Assembly (NCBI RefSeq): GCF_035046485.1
Contig: NC_085138.1
Coordinates: forward strand, 426,609,265-426,673,264
Length of the DNA: 64,000 nucleotides
Origin: Aedes albopictus
Lineage: Eukaryota > Arthropoda > Insecta > Diptera > Culicidae
Direction of reading: 5' to 3'
The stretch's first letter is position 1. Each line of letters opens with the position of its first letter. Under the pieces are notes generated by a model. That model ran no database searches. It was not told the DNA's origin and saw only the letters and a list, made by a program, of their open reading frames with translations. This document shows positions 21,434 through 33,800 of this stretch, one piece after another. Made by a program: the position numbers and the translations under genes.

Positions 21434-24400
21434 ATAATGGGCAATGTTTTCAAATTAATACCTCTTGCAACAACTTCGTATGCTTAAAATTAGAATTTTC
21501 AGCAACAGATTCGACTTTACTAGTTGATTCCGGTGCCGAAGTTTCTATTTTTAAAGTTAATATGTTAACACAATCCCACTCAATTAATTCTTCAGAAAAA
21601 TGTCAAATAACTGGCATTAATAATTCACCTATAGAGACCATTGGAACTGTTTCAACACATATTTTACTACCAAATGGCACATCTGTGCAACACAAATTCC
21701 AACTAGTAGATCAAAATTTTCCTATACCGACAGACGGAATTCTCGGTAGAGATTTCTTAATAAAATTTCATTGTTCCCTAAATTATGACACATGGATTTT
21801 AACAGCTATTAGCAATGGAGAAACAATAGAGATTCCAATCGAAGATAATTTGAACGGAGATTTTATCTTACCACCAAGATGTGAGATTTACAAACACGTC
21901 TACACTAGCGAAATTAACGACGATTATGTATTACTATCCAAAGAAATCAAAACTGGAGTTTATTGTGCTAATGCAATAGTAAGCTCTCAAAATCATGTCG
22001 TGAAACTAATCAACACGAATCAAGAACCCATACGTGTGAATAAAAATTTTGGAAGGACTTATGTACCGCTACGAAATTACCATATTCTCAACTATGACAA
22101 TTCTAATACCAATGATCGAAATCAAAAACTCTTTGAAGAGTTACAACTAAAAAATACGCCCGAAACGCATAAACAAAAACTTTTGGATCTTTGTGCAAAA
22201 TTTAACGACATATTTGCTTTAGAAGGAGATACACTGTCAAGCAATAATTTTTACAGGCAAAATATTAACTTGTCTGACAATATACCGGTATACATAAAAA
22301 ATTACCGATCACCAGAAATTCATCGACACGAAATTGACACACAAGTCGATAAACTTTTAAACGATAACATAATACAACCTTCTGTATCGCCATATAATTC
22401 ACCCATACTTCTTGTTCCAAAGAAGTCCTCAACGGATACCAAAAAATGGCGTTTGGTCGTTGACTTCAGGCAGCTAAACAAGAAAATAGTTGCCGACAAA
22501 TTCCCTTTACCTAGGGTAGACGACATTCTCGATCAACTAGGTAGAGCGAAATATTTCACCACATTAGACTTGATGTCCGGTTTTCATCAAGTTGAACTCG
22601 ATGAAAATTCTAAACCATATACCGCCTTCTCCACGACGTCAGGTCATTTTGAATTTAACCGATTACCATTCGGTTTAAATATATCAGCAAACAGTTTCCA
22701 GAGGATGATGACCATTGCTCTGAGTGGATTGCCCCCAGAGAGTGCATTCCTTTACATAGATGATATAATTGTTGTCGGATGCTCAATTAATCATCACTTG
22801 GCAAATCTTGAAAAAGTTTTCGATCGATTACGGAAATTTAACTTAAAATTAAACCCTTCCAAATGCAATTTTTTTTGCGCTGATGTTACCTATTTAGGAC
22901 ATCATATTTCCGAACAAGGGATCCAACCGGATAAAAGTAAATACTCTTCTATTTTGAATTACCCCGAGCCAAAAACAACAGACGAAGTAAAGAGATTTGT
23001 AGCGTTCTGTAATTATTACAGACGATTCATACCTTACTTCGCTGATATAGCTGCTCCATTGAATGCATTATCACGTAAAAATGCTAAATTTATTTGGAAC
23101 GAACAATGTAAAGAAGCTTTCGTTACACTCAAAAATAAACTTCTATCTCCAAGAATCTTAAAATTTCCTGATTATGGCAAAACTTTTATTCTCAGCACAG
23201 ACGCATCCAAAATAGCATGCGGTGCTGTATTGTCACAAAGACATGGTGATATTGACTTACCAGTGGCATACGCCAGCCGATCTTTCACTAAAGGAGAAAG
23301 TAACAAGTCAACTATTGAACAAGAATTGACGGCTATCCACTGGGCTGTTTTGCACTTTAAACCCTATCTTTACGGTAGAAAATTCGTGGTCAGAACTGAC
23401 CATCGCCCACTTGTGTACTTATTCTCCATGACAAACCCGTCATCGAAACTTACCCGGATGAGAATAGATTTAGAGGAGTTCGTTTTCGAAGTTGAATACG
23501 TGAAAGGAAAAGAAAACGTCGGGCCCGACGCACTATCTCGTATCAGCATAGATTCGGAACAACTCAAAAATCTTCAAATACTAAGAGTTCAAACAAGATC
23601 CATGACTCAAACACCACAACAAACTTCAGCAAGAACTCAAACTGCTAATGAGATTGATCACCTTATGGCATATGATTCTATTAATAATATCGATGCATTT
23701 AACATGCTAAAGCTCAATTTTTCAATTCAGCAAAACCACCTATATGCGACAATTTACTCGAAAAATGTGAAAAGGGTCATTGCTCAAGCTCAATTTCCCT
23801 ATGCATTGAGAAAACTTAATTTAAAAAGGTACCTTAAAATAATCAACGAAATGGCCAAAAACGTTGAAATTAATAAACTAGCAATTGCAAGAAACGACGA
23901 AATCTTTACAATGGTGACACCTGAAAATTTTAAAATAATATGTAATGAAACACTGACTCATGTTCAGTTGATACTTTACGCCCCTGCGCAAATATTGAAA
24001 GATGAAAACGAAATAATGAAAATCATTGAAGAAAACCACGTGACACCCTTAGGAGGACACGTAGGTATAAACAAACTTATACTCAGATTGAGGCGAAACT
24101 ATTATTTTTCTAATATGAAATCTATTATCACGAAATATGTTAAATCTTGTCTTTTCTGTAAGCAGAACAAGCACTCGATTAAAACAAAAGAATCATTTAC
24201 TCATACAACAACACCCGAAAAAACTTTCCAAACTATCTCGATGGACACTATAGGACCATTTACGAGATCAAATAATGGTAATCGCTATGCATTAACTATC
24301 CAATGCGAATTATCAAAATATGTCGTAGTTACACCAATAGTGGATAAGCAGGCGAACACACTAGCAAAAGCGTTCGTCGAAACCCTAATTTTAAAATATG

Positions 24401-25032
24401 GTAGCCCCTCTATTATCAAAACAGATATGGGTACCGAATATAGAAACGAAGTGTTTCAGAATATTTGCAATTTGCTTCAGATACAACAAAACTTCTCGAC
24501 TGCATACCACCCAGAAACAATAGGTAGTTTAGAGCGTAATCACAAATGCCTAAACGAATATTTAAGACATTTCATAAACGAGCAACATGACGATTGGGAT
24601 TCATGGTTGCCTTACTACACATTTTATTACAATACCACACCTCACTCGGAACACAAATTTTCCCCATTTGAATTAGTATACGGAAGACAATGCCAAATTT
24701 CAAAAACCTCAACTAGCAATATCGACCCAGTTTACAATACAGATTCATATTTTACCGAAATGAAATACCGAATTCAAACAGCATGTGCAAAAGCCAAAAT
24801 TTTATTAGACAAATCCAAAACTCTTAGAAATCAAAATCAATCACTATCATCAAACCCATTGGAAATAAATGTAGGAGATACAGTTTACCTAAAAATAGAG
24901 AATCGAAGAAAACTTGATCCCGTGTACTCAGGACCATATAAAATTATAAACATAGACCATCCTAATGTAACAATAGAAAACGTAATATCAAAAGAAAAAC
25001 AAAGAGTTCACAAAAACAGAATTATCAAATGA
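21253..25032 (+). CDS. pol: Pol polyprotein: protease, reverse transcriptase, RNase H, integrase
   Basis: The frame is -1 relative to gag and open from 21253 after a stop at 21250-21252. The first ATG (21562) lies downstream of the protease active site LVDSGAE (Asp codon 21526), so frameshift expression is more likely than initiation there. RT shows LDLMSGFHQ, LPFGL and the catalytic YIDD at 22753-22764. RNase H has STDAS and TDHRPLVYL. Integrase has an HHCC zinc site (His near 24037, CLFC near 24150) and D, D, E at 24244, 24424 and 24532. A GPY-type C-terminus (SGPYKI) follows. All catalytic residues are present and there is no internal stop. I found no canonical slippery heptamer in the overlap. 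Confidence 0.92.
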   Translation, partial: QVYFPSPSRFHGAIGKPTSSSTGPGWGPKSTSRPTPKHQSSATTIESTARSGYTSYNPELNNGQCFQINTSCNNFVCLKLEFSATDSTLLVDSGAEVSIFKVNMLTQSHSINSSEKCQITGINNSPIETIGTVSTHILLPNGTSVQHKFQLVDQNFPIPTDGILGRDFLIKFHCSLNYDTWILTAISNGETIEIPIEDNLNGDFILPPRCEIYKHVYTSEINDDYVLLSKEIKTGVYCANAIVSSQNHVVKLINTNQEPIRVNKNFGRTYVPLRNYHILNYDNSNTNDRNQKLFEELQLKNTPETHKQKLLDLCAKFNDIFALEGDTLSSNNFYRQNINLSDNIPVYIKNYRSPEIHRHEIDTQVDKLLNDNIIQPSVSPYNSPILLVPKKSSTDTKKWRLVVDFRQLNKKIVADKFPLPRVDDILDQLGRAKYFTTLDLMSGFHQVELDENSKPYTAFSTTSGHFEFNRLPFGLNISANSFQRMMTIALSGLPPESAFLYIDDIIVVGCSINHHLANLEKVFDRLRKFNLKLNPSKCNFFCADVTYLGHHISEQGIQPDKSKYSSILNYPEPKTTDEVKRFVAFCNYYRRFIPYFADIAAPLNALSRKNAKFIWNEQCKEAFVTLKNKLLSPRILKFPDYGKTFILSTDASKIACGAVLSQRHGDIDLPVAYASRSFTKGESNKSTIEQELTAIHWAVLHFKPYLYGRKFVVRTDHRPLVYLFSMTNPSSKLTRMRIDLEEFVFEVEYVKGKENVGPDALSRISIDSEQLKNLQILRVQTRSMTQTPQQTSARTQTANEIDHLMAYDSINNIDAFNMLKLNFSIQQNHLYATIYSKNVKRVIAQAQFPYALRKLNLKRYLKIINEMAKNVEINKLAIARNDEIFTMVTPENFKIICNETLTHVQLILYAPAQILKDENEIMKIIEENHVTPLGGHVGINKLILRLRRNYYFSNMKSIITKYVKSCLFCKQNKHSIKTKESFTHTTTPEKTFQTISMDTIGPFTRSNNGNRYALTIQCELSKYVVVTPIVDKQANTLAKAFVETLILKYGSPSIIKTDMGTEYRNEVFQNICNLLQIQQNFSTAYHPETIGSLERNHKCLNEYLRHFINEQHDDWDSWLPYYTFYYNTTPHSEHKFSPFELVYGRQCQISKTSTSNIDPVYNTDSYFTEMKYRIQTACAKAKILLDKSKTLRNQNQSLSSNPLEINVGDTVYLKIENRRKLDPVYSGPYKIINIDHPNVTIENVISKEKQRVHKNRIIK

Positions 25033-25169
25033 ATCAAATTTGCAATTATAATTTTCTTTATTAAAACAATCAAACTAATATATAACACAAAAATAAATGA
25101 AATAATAAGAATGTATAAGGTTAACGCTTAGATTATAATTAATGGTTAACTGCGTAAACCATTCTTCCC

Positions 25170-25181
25170 AAAGGGGGTAGG
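25170..25181 (+). other. Polypurine tract
   Basis: AAAGGGGGTAGG lies directly before the 3' LTR, the expected priming site for plus-strand DNA synthesis. Confidence 0.8.
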
Positions 25182-25645
25182 TGTGCTGTGCCTACATCTG
25201 TTTTACATCAATATAAATTCTTTACCCTTAGCAGACCACCCTGCTTCATACAGTTCATAAAACTGCAACATAAATCTTTTACCGAAACCTAAAGCATGTC
25301 GTAACCACTCGAGGTGACAGACCCGAACCATACCCAGGTCAATTTACATTTCACAGCGTGAGAACACAAATGCGAACGAACTGCAATGTAACAGTCAGCA
25401 GTATGCATTCTATTTTACTTAACCCATCTGTTTCCTATTAACGACACACAACTAACTGACTAGCACAGCGCAACTCTATCTGTCCCTCTCTATATTTCTA
25501 TATACTTTAAACGTGTAAGTGAGGATCGATACATATTTGATCGATCCCGAAATTCATGTAACCTAGCAAGTAAGATTGGTTGAAATAAAACATTCATTCA
25601 AAACCGAACCACCAAAGTAACCGCTTGTGACGACAAGTCCCCACA
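25182..25645 (+). repeat. 3' LTR, 464 bp
   Basis: Same length and, by direct reading, same sequence as 18960-19423. AATAAA lies at 25584-25589. GGTA follows at 25646. Confidence 0.93.
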
Positions 25646-25649
25646 GGTA

Positions 25650-27548
25650 CGTGCATAGATCTATCGACAAAGTAAACTCTGAGCTCAATATATGACGAAG
25701 TGCTCATATGAATCCATAGGTTCCAGTTGTAACGTAACGCAAACAATAATAAAACTATCAGTAGAACATTTCATTCTAGCATGGAATGTATCAATTCTGA
25801 ATCTTAACCCGTCAATGTTTTCCAGTAGCGATTGTTCATTGTATCATCCTTGTAATCTTGTAGGCTACCAATGGAACAACCAGCCTTCACTCTACACATA
25901 CAAACATGCGTAGGTCCTTTGAGACTGAGAAGCGTGCCTGTAAACAAATGTGTATCGAAGAAACACACAACCATCCATCCAAGTTGAGAAAATTAGATTT
26001 GATCCAACCGGAAATAAACGTCAGAAAACCCCACATTGACCTGTGTGTGGACGCAAAGATGACTCCGACGAAAGCCAGCAATCACGGTCAGGCACGGGAG
26101 TGCCCCGCAAAAATCGATTTCCAATTTTTCCATTAATTAAGTTCCACCTAGCTTTTGATTAAAACAGCCAGGTGCGGACTCGACAGGCTATTTTTATTTG
26201 GTCCCGCGCACGCTTTCACCGATCTCCACCACGGCGCGCTCCACGTTCGTGCCGCCAGTTATCGAGAGTTCAATCGTATATCTACTAGCTGGCGAGCGGG
26301 AGGTGGCATTATTGGCTCTGGGAGGTCACTGACGAAAAAAATAACTCGGCACTTTATGATAGTCAAGTGAACCTGGGCCAAACCTGTTTGGAGTCTCGGC
26401 GAAATTGGCGAGATTATTTTGGGGGTGGTACGGAAAAAGAAGATGAAAAAAAGAAACAGCCACTGCTGATTATACGGTACGCGACGAGGAGGATAATAAA
26501 TCGACAGAGAGTGGAAAATTGAGCCCCGCGGAAAATGGAGTCGCAGATGGGGGATTAATAAACGTGCGATCGTAAATTACCAAACATGATGAATTTGACG
26601 CGTGATTTCATCCACGCTGTTCAGTTCAGATTTATGGCGGCAAAGTGGTCTTCCGTGCCAGGAGGTCCTCTGCAGATTTGTGTATTCCATTATCCATCTT
26701 CCTTGTCATACCTTCAATGTTGTTCTGAGCACTTCCGCAATTAACAATTAAAGGACTGCGAATCCACAGTTTGAGGATTACCGATCCAAAAATCATATTG
26801 TCTGGGCGAGTATAGACACATTCATGTACTATCAGTTTAAAACGAAACACAAAAACAACAAATTCCATTCCACTTTTTATCAGCCTCCCGGTAAACATGC
26901 AACAATAAAACTCATTTGAAACACTTCACAAACTTTCTGAACTGAAGTGAACACTCTTTCGGAGCGGTGTATCGTGCGCCGGTAACAGATCCATGCTCCA
27001 AACCACTCATGGTGCAAAAACCGAAGCAAAACAGTGCAGCAAACGGAACATTATCACGTTTTTGTTCGGAAAGGAAAATTAATTGAACTCAATTATAGTT
27101 TATGATAAGCGATGGCCGATGTGGGGGAGGAAGTGAACGGACACGAACGGATTGTGTGCCACCGCCGCCGACCGACCTAAGGCCAGACACGACATAGTCA
27201 AAGCCACCCACTCGTTCATGCTCTCATGATACCGAACAACCAGGTGCTGCAACCTGATACAGCAGCAGCAGAGACTGACTGAGTGCACACCGACCGACAG
27301 ACGATGAAGTCCGCAAGCCTGCCGGTGAGGAGAGATGATTGATTTTTAACTGGGTTATGGCGATTAACTGGCTGAACTGACTTCGAGGAATTCTAGGCTT
27401 ACGTGTACATAGGTATTGTTGGGAAAAGCGTGCGGAATGAGTGAAAGCTTGCATGATTCGATGTTCTGCGTAGGGAAATATCAGTGTAGAAACAGCTTGA
27501 TTCAGATCAGGAATAAGTCATCCTGATTGGTAGTATGATAATACCTAG
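25650..27548. other. Mostly unique sequence without a recognised gene
   Basis: A comparatively GC-richer stretch at 26160-26560 and 26980-27320 contains no repeats that I see elsewhere in the window. ORFs here are under 90 codons and show no domain. It looks like intronic or regulatory single-copy DNA. Confidence 0.4.
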
Positions 27549-27550
27549 TA

Positions 27551-27645
27551 GGGTAATTTTCCAATTGTTGCACGGCTCATAAGAATAACATGGAGTGTGC
27601 AACAATAGGCGAGTTTTAAGCCGTGCAACAATTGGAAAATTACCC
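27551..27645. mobile_element. TA-flanked palindromic MITE, 95 bp
   Basis: Perfect 27-bp inverted ends at 27551-27577 and 27619-27645 (GGGTAATTTTCCAATTG... and complement). TA lies at 27549-27550 and 27646-27647. The perfect arms suggest a young copy. Confidence 0.75.
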
Positions 27646-27737
27646 TATCATACTATTTAAATATTTTCATGAATTATATTCCTATACGACGATATAATAG
27701 CAAAGTCAAAGTAATTGGCAAAAAAAAACAAACCTTA

Positions 27738-27897
27738 GGGGCTGTCCATAAACCACGTGGTCATGAGGGGGGGTTCAGCCAATGACCATTTTGTATGGAC
27801 GAATAAAAATTTTTGTATGGACTAATGACCACGCAGGGGGGGGGGGGGGTTGGTTGAGAAGTCCCAAAAAATGACCACGTAGTTTATGGACAGCCCC
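27738..27897. mobile_element. GGGGCTGTCC-type MITE, copy 2 (160 bp)
   Basis: Inverted ends GGGGCTGTCCATAAACCACG and complement. The host bases TTA lie at 27735-27737 and 27898-27900, which is either a TTA or a TA duplication. A G run and 'gaccacg' repeats fill the interior. Confidence 0.7.
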
Positions 27898-28985
27898 TTA
27901 TGATTGGTACAACGAAGCTACAATACAGCACACCAACGCATAGGCTTTAAACGCAACAGAACATTTTGCATGATTCCTTTGAAGGTCATACATTAAAAGA
28001 TCCATTTCCATGATCTCTTTAAACTGCGGAGGAGGGGAGGGGAGTGTGTACCGCCAAGACCCTCGTTGGGCACGTCCTAAATTCACCTTATCCCGCAGTT
28101 ATTACATGTCCTCCCACGAAACATCTCTATGTATGAGGTCATGCACGTAATCTTCCATGGGAGCGTGTGATAGCATACGGCTAGTACTCATTAAAAATGT
28201 CAGCCTAGATTCACGCGTAAATAAATTATCCATTCAGAATGATGGATCATAAAAGCAGACAAGGGCACTGTGTTGAGCGGCGAGTCCCTAGTGTAACAGT
28301 ACTGTTTTGTGAAAACTAGAGAAGGATACAGGATGTTCCCCATCTAGCGGCATACGGCGTGGCGGTGTAGTGTAGAGTTAATTTTGTGGTTGAAGCAGAC
28401 ATTTGTTAGCCTTAAAGCCTTAGATGTTAAAGTTTCCAAAACTCTCGAATAGCACACATGTTCTACAAAACTACCTACAACTCTTGTATGTTTGAATTAG
28501 ATCATACAAGAGTTGTACAAACTTTTGCAGAGCATGTGTGCTACTCGGGCTAGAGTTATACAGGCATTTTTACAAAAATGTGTGACACTTGATCCACTTT
28601 TGGGCTCATGGCCCATTTAAAGGGAAAATAACTTCAGAGTCTTCCATTTCATTTTCCTTTCAAGTTTTCTTGCATTCATGATTGATTTATTGCATTTTAA
28701 ATCGTAAGATGCCCTTTTTTCCTTCTAAACCATATGGGGTAAATCTGCTCAACAGACACCCGAACAGAAAGGTCCGAGTAGTGTGGGGTTAAGGTGTCTT
28801 ACTGCATCACTAAGTTTTCAAACGAATCATTGACATTTTCCTTTTCAATGATTGTTTGCCTCGCATTTTTGAAGTGATAAAAAACTGTCAATTCTGCAGC
28901 AATGCAGCAGAAAAAGTATCATCGCAATCACTGCGAGTGAGCATATAGGATGATACTTTTTCATACGAATATTCGCTTTGGTGGC
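27898..28985. other. No gene seen; contains one hairpin
   Basis: A ~123-bp imperfect inverted repeat lies at 28437-28559 ('agcacacatg' ... 'catgtgtgct', 'acaactcttgtatg' and complement). The remainder has no feature I can support. Confidence 0.4.
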
Positions 28986-28989
28986 AGAG

Positions 28990-30835
28990 AATTATCACTT
29001 TGAAATTTTGAGGCTCATATCCAACATGGCTGCCGATGCTGATGATGCCGTAATAAGCCTTAAAGCCGTACTACTCTCTCCTCGACCAAGTAAACACATT
29101 TCTATGGTTGCCAAACCCTTCGTCTCTTCAGAACCACTAAGAAGGCATTGCTTCAAAGAGAGGCTAGTGCACATCGCACCCTCAAGGTTAACTGCGTCGC
29201 CTGCAGCAACGAACATCGATGAGTCGCTTTGGACAGTTCATCACGATAGCTTGCTGGCGCTTAGCCAGTTTCCCGAGTGGTTATCACGCCCCACGCCCGC
29301 GCCCAACTGTTTTGCAGGCATTAAGAACTGATGCCTACGTGCAACCAGATCTGATCTGCCGAAGGCAAGGGTATCATTACCCTTCAGACCCTATCAGAAG
29401 GTTGCTGACAGTAGGGTTTCCACCTGCCTCGGCCCTTACTGGAGGGGGGACCCCTTTCCAACCGTGGGCTCGTATGCAATCCAGTATACCGACGCCACGA
29501 CATAAACGATACCATGACGTTCTCTCCGCGGCCACTTAATCGCCGTAAGGGTTGATTTTGACCGCAGGGCACCGGCTGACCTACGAAGCCGACTCCGAAC
29601 CCCTGGAACACCTCTTGTACAGCATCTGAACTAGTCGTTCTTCGAGTCCACGCGCCACATCCTCTGTAGGTCCCATACATCCTCTGGGCAAGATTGTCCG
29701 CAGTTGTCTTCCCCGCATGTTGAAAGCAAGCGGTCAGGCACGAAAACCCGGGCACACGAGCAAAACGTGTTCCGTTGTTTCCTCTAAACCAGTGCACACT
29801 GGGCATTCGGGAGAATCCGCATGCCCGAAACGGTGTAGATACTGTCGGAAGCAACCACGGTGGAATGTTACTTCCCCATGGCGTTTATTAATCTAACTAT
29901 CTACCCCCGGTATCAACCTATGGGTTCAACTTCCTTTGGTGGAACTGTCCCACGAGCACTGCCATTTGACCATAGAGGCTATCCTGGCAGTCCTGCGTAT
30001 ACCTCTTGTGTCGCGCATTTCGAAGCGCTCCATGTCTTTACTGATAAGGATGCCGATAGGCATCATACCAGTAATGACGCAGAGAGCGTCGTGTGACACG
30101 GTACGGTACGCGTTCGCAACCCTCAGGCACATAAGCCTGTAAGTACTTTCCAGCTTACGTCGGTAGCATTCAGTACTTAGCGCAGTGCCCCACGCCGGGC
30201 CACCACACCTAAGTATAGACGTAACGACACTAGCCAGAAGCTTGCGCTCACTGGCGTACACCGCAGAGGTATTGGACATCATCCGGAACAGTACCGCAAT
30301 AGCTGTGGAGGCTCTTTTACAGGCATAATCAAGGGCATAATAAACGAAGGTGAGCTTATCGTCGGTCATCACGCCCAAGTGTTTGATGAAGCGCTTCGAC
30401 GCGATAGTGCACTCGCCTACACTGATCACCGCCTGCTGCTCCGACTTCCGGTTGTTCACAACCGTCACGTCAGTCTTGTGATGAGGCAACTCCAGTTTCC
30501 TGGACCTCATCCACGCCTCCACAACCTTGATCGAGTGGTCGGTAGTAAACTTCACCTCCTCGATCGTTTCACCGTAGATCTCGAGCGTAATGTCGTCGGC
30601 AAATCCGACAATCTTCACTCCCACTGGGTGCTCTAACCTTAACACCTCGTCGTACATGGCATTCCATAACACCGGATCCAGGATGGAACCTTGCGGGACT
30701 CCTGAGGTTATGTGAAAGCACTTCCGACCCACCTCTGTGTCGTTAACTAGTACTTGATTGTGGAAGTAACTTCCGAGAATCCGAGGCCCAGACGCAGGAG
30801 TGCATCGGCAATAGCTGGCGAACTGGCGCTATTAA
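28990..30835 (-). pseudogene. 3' half of a split R1-type LINE (RT C-terminal half, tail)
   Basis: Reading the minus strand from 30835: NSAS..AIADALLRLG, then a frameshift, then RILGSYFHNQVL, ITSGVPQGS and the catalytic-box segment VGFADD, with the RT thumb and C-terminal region down to 29926. A further frame near 29745-29811 gives CPVC...H...CPGF, the Cys-His motif at the end of R1-type ORF2. About 400-900 bases of likely 3' UTR follow. Frameshifts make it non-functional. It is continuous with 38028-39978 once the TTAA insertion is removed. Confidence 0.8.
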
Positions 30836-30866
30836 GGTGAAACTGGAAGCATTTTCTCATTTTTTG

Positions 30867-33555
30867 CCTTTCTCGTACACCAAGGTGTACCGAAAGGCTA
30901 TATGTTCACTCCAAAAACGAAAATTTGAAAGAGCCCTCAGAGGGGTCAAGTATTATATACCAATCGACTGAGCTCGACGAGTTCAGATGATGTCTGTGTG
31001 TGTGTATGTGTGTGTGTGTATGTATGTGTGTGCGTATGTGCGTGTGTGTGCGTGTGTGTGTGTGTACAAAAAGGTCACCTAATTTTTAGATAGTAAACAT
31101 CAACCGATTTCAACGACCGATGGTTCATTCGACGGGGCATTTTGTCCCATTGTTTCCTATTGAAAATGGTTCGGATCGGTCCAGCCGTTCCGGAGTTATG
31201 GCCATTTAGGTGTTTCGGATCGGCATCCCAGGAAGGGGCCAGATATGAAAACGCTACAAACCCATGCATGCGACACATCAAACCGCGGCATTTTCGATAA
31301 CCTGATGAACAGTAGGCAGGAAAACACTCTCAGACCATATCTGAACCGGTAGTGTTCCGGAACCGGTTCCGGGTGTTCCGCCGGAAGTGGCCAAATATGA
31401 AAGTGAACCAAACTCATGCATGCGACTTATCAAACAGCGGCTTTTTCGATAACCTGATGAACAGTAGGCAGGAAAACACTCTCAGACCATATCTGAACCG
31501 GTAGTGTTCCGGAACCGGTTCCGGGTGTCCCTCCGGAAGTGCCAAATATGACAGTGCACCAAACCTATGCATGCGACACATCAAACTGCGGCTTTTTCGA
31601 TAACCTGATAAACAGTAGGCAGGGAAACATTCTCAGACCATACCTGAACCGGTAGTGTTCCGAAACCGTTCCGGATGTCCCACCGGAAGTGGCCAAATAT
31701 GAAAGTGAACCAAACCCATACATGCGACACATCAAACCGCGGCCTTTTTGACAACCTGATGAACAGCAGTCAGGAAAACATTCTCAGACCATATCTGAAC
31801 TGGTAGTGGTTCGGAACCGGTTCCGGGTGTTCCGCCGGAAGTGGCCAAATATGAAAGTGAATCAAACCTATGCATTCGACGCATCAAATCGCACCTCTTT
31901 TGGCAACCTGATAAACGGTTAGCAAGAAAATAGTTTCAGAACTTATTTGGAACAACCGAAAGTGTTCCGGAACCGCTTCCGGGTGTCCCACCGGATGTGT
32001 TCAAATGTAGAAGAGAACCAAACCCATGCCTGCGGCATTTAAAAAAAACGTGATGAACGATTAGCAAGAAAATAGACTCAGACCACTGCTAAGATCTTTC
32101 TAAAGACTACCGATAGTGTTCCGGAACCAATCTAGGGTGTTCCGCCGGAAGTGGCCAAATGCCAAAAGGAACCAAACCCATGCATGCGACACATCAGATA
32201 GCGGCTTTTCCGATAACTTGATGTGCGGTTAGCAAGAAAATAGGCTCAGACCACATTATACAATATCGGTAGTGTTTCAGAACTGTTTCGGTTGTTACGC
32301 CGGAAGTGGTCAAATGCAAAAATGAACCAAACTCATCCATTATACTCATCAATCCATGGCTTTTTTAGGAAACCTGATAAACAGTTAGCAAGAAACTAGT
32401 ATCAAACTATACAAGGGATAATTGGTATTGTCCCGGAATCGGTTCCGGGTGTCCCGCCGGAAGTGGCCAAATGAAAAAGTTATCCAAACCCATGCATGCT
32501 ATACATCAAATCGTGACTTTTTCGATAGCCCGATAAACGGTTAGCATGAAAATTGGCTCAGACCGCATTTAAAACTACCGGTAGTGTTCCGGATTCAGTT
32601 TCTTGGGTATCCTACCGAATGTGGCCAAATACAAAAGTGAACTAAATCCATGCAAGCGATACATCAAACCGCGCCTTTTTTATAACCTAAGGAACAATTA
32701 GCAAGAAAATGGGCTCAGACCACATTAGAAGTTACCGATAGTGATGCAGAACCAGCATTGGGTGCTTCGTAAGAACTACAAAAGTGAACAAAGTCAATGC
32801 AAGCGATTAAAATCTTGACTGAACTAAGGTCACATACATACAGACGTCTCACTCTACTCACTATCCATCGTGCTTGTTTTCAACGGTTGAATAAAATATA
32901 AATCGTTTTTGTTTGTTTGACGTTTACTCACTACCGCCATCAAGCCAGAAGCTGCTTGTGAAAGCATTTGACGATTTTTTTTTCTCGACGATGAATATCC
33001 CTTTCGTCATGAACCAGCACAGTTGTGCTGTTGAGCAATAACAGGTTTGCATATTTTTCATCTGTTTTTTTCTTTGTTTTATGGCATGTAAACTGTTTTA
33101 GTAATTGAACTTGTATGTGTGCAAAAAAACTTTTGTTTACGTTGCATGTGGCATTCACCACAACTAGTTGAACAAAATGTGGACAAAAACCGAAAAACAT
33201 GAAAAAGTTTTATCTGTAGCATATATTTAATTTTCGTTTTATCTAGATAGTCAAAGCTAGAAATCGAAAGAGTAATAGTGGTTCTTCCAAATGAGGGATA
33301 ACAATTGTTGTTTTGTTGGGAAATCTTAAAGTGCTGGAGAGTTAAAGTTGAGCAATTTGTATGGAAATTTCAGTTTTTTGAGCTCCGTCACGAAAGAAAT
33401 ATAATAGCATTATGTTCCAAATGATATGTCTGTTTGTCTGTACTAAAGCAATCTCATCAAATCACACCATTTCAAAATCATCCCAGTCGTATCCCAACCA
33501 AGGAAAGATCATGAGTACACGTTCGACGAGAAAGGCACTATCACCACTAGGTGGA
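30867..33555. mobile_element. Hairpin-headed satellite-bearing element with ~154-bp units
   Basis: Starts with a hairpin (CCTTTCTCGTACACC..GGTGTACCGAAAGG), then 'accaatcgactgagctcgac', a TG-rich microsatellite (~30988-31066), then about eleven tandem units of ~150-158 bp marked by 'catgcatgcgacacatc' near 31263, 31415, 31567, 31719, 31869, 32022, 32177, 32333, 32489, 32647 and 32795. The right end 'acgagaaaggc' complements the head, and 'ccactaggtggattaa' follows. It interrupts the left arm of the TTAA insertion in a T run. The class is unknown. The layout is shared with 58914 and 60411. Confidence 0.55.
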
Positions 33556-33800
33556 TTAATCTGGGTTTTTGGTTTTTGATTTTTTATTAAATAACGAAGC
33601 AATATTTCCAAAATCGGAAGAGAATGGATCAAGGCATCTTCTGATTTTTTTGAGGTCGAAAATATTTTCCATTTTTGCAGAAACCATTTTATTGTGAAAT
33701 TTTGTTCAAAAATGGTTTCTGCAAAAACGAATAACATTTTCCTCCACAAAAACTACAAGGTTACAGCCCTAGGGGTTGTACGAAAGGGTGACGTAGGACT
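33556..33800. repeat. Left inverted arm of the TTAA insertion with an internal hairpin
   Basis: Pairs with 37885-38010 on the other side ('gggtttttg', 'gaagcaatatt', 'ctgatttttttga', 'gacgtaggactac'). A hairpin lies at 33678-33727 (CAGAAACCATTTT and complement) and probably represents a small extra insertion, since the right arm lacks it. Confidence 0.5.

Larger units (their letters stand above)
18960..25645 (+). mobile_element. Complete Ty3/gypsy LTR retrotransposon (mdg1/412-like)
   Basis: The 6,686-bp element has two 464-bp LTRs that I find identical by eye, TGT...ACA ends, and a GGTA duplication at 18956-18959 and 25646-25649. A TGG-starting primer-binding site follows the 5' LTR and a purine tract precedes the 3' LTR. 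Coding order is a small membrane ORF, gag, then pol (protease, RT, RNase H, integrase). There is no env. A Gag without CCHC knuckles and a 4-bp duplication fit the mdg1/412 lineage. All frames are open, so insertion was recent and the copy may be active. Confidence 0.92.

Noticed and set aside
21562..21564. ATG as start of Pol
   Set aside because: The protease active-site DSG at 21526-21534 lies upstream in the same open frame, so translation must enter earlier.
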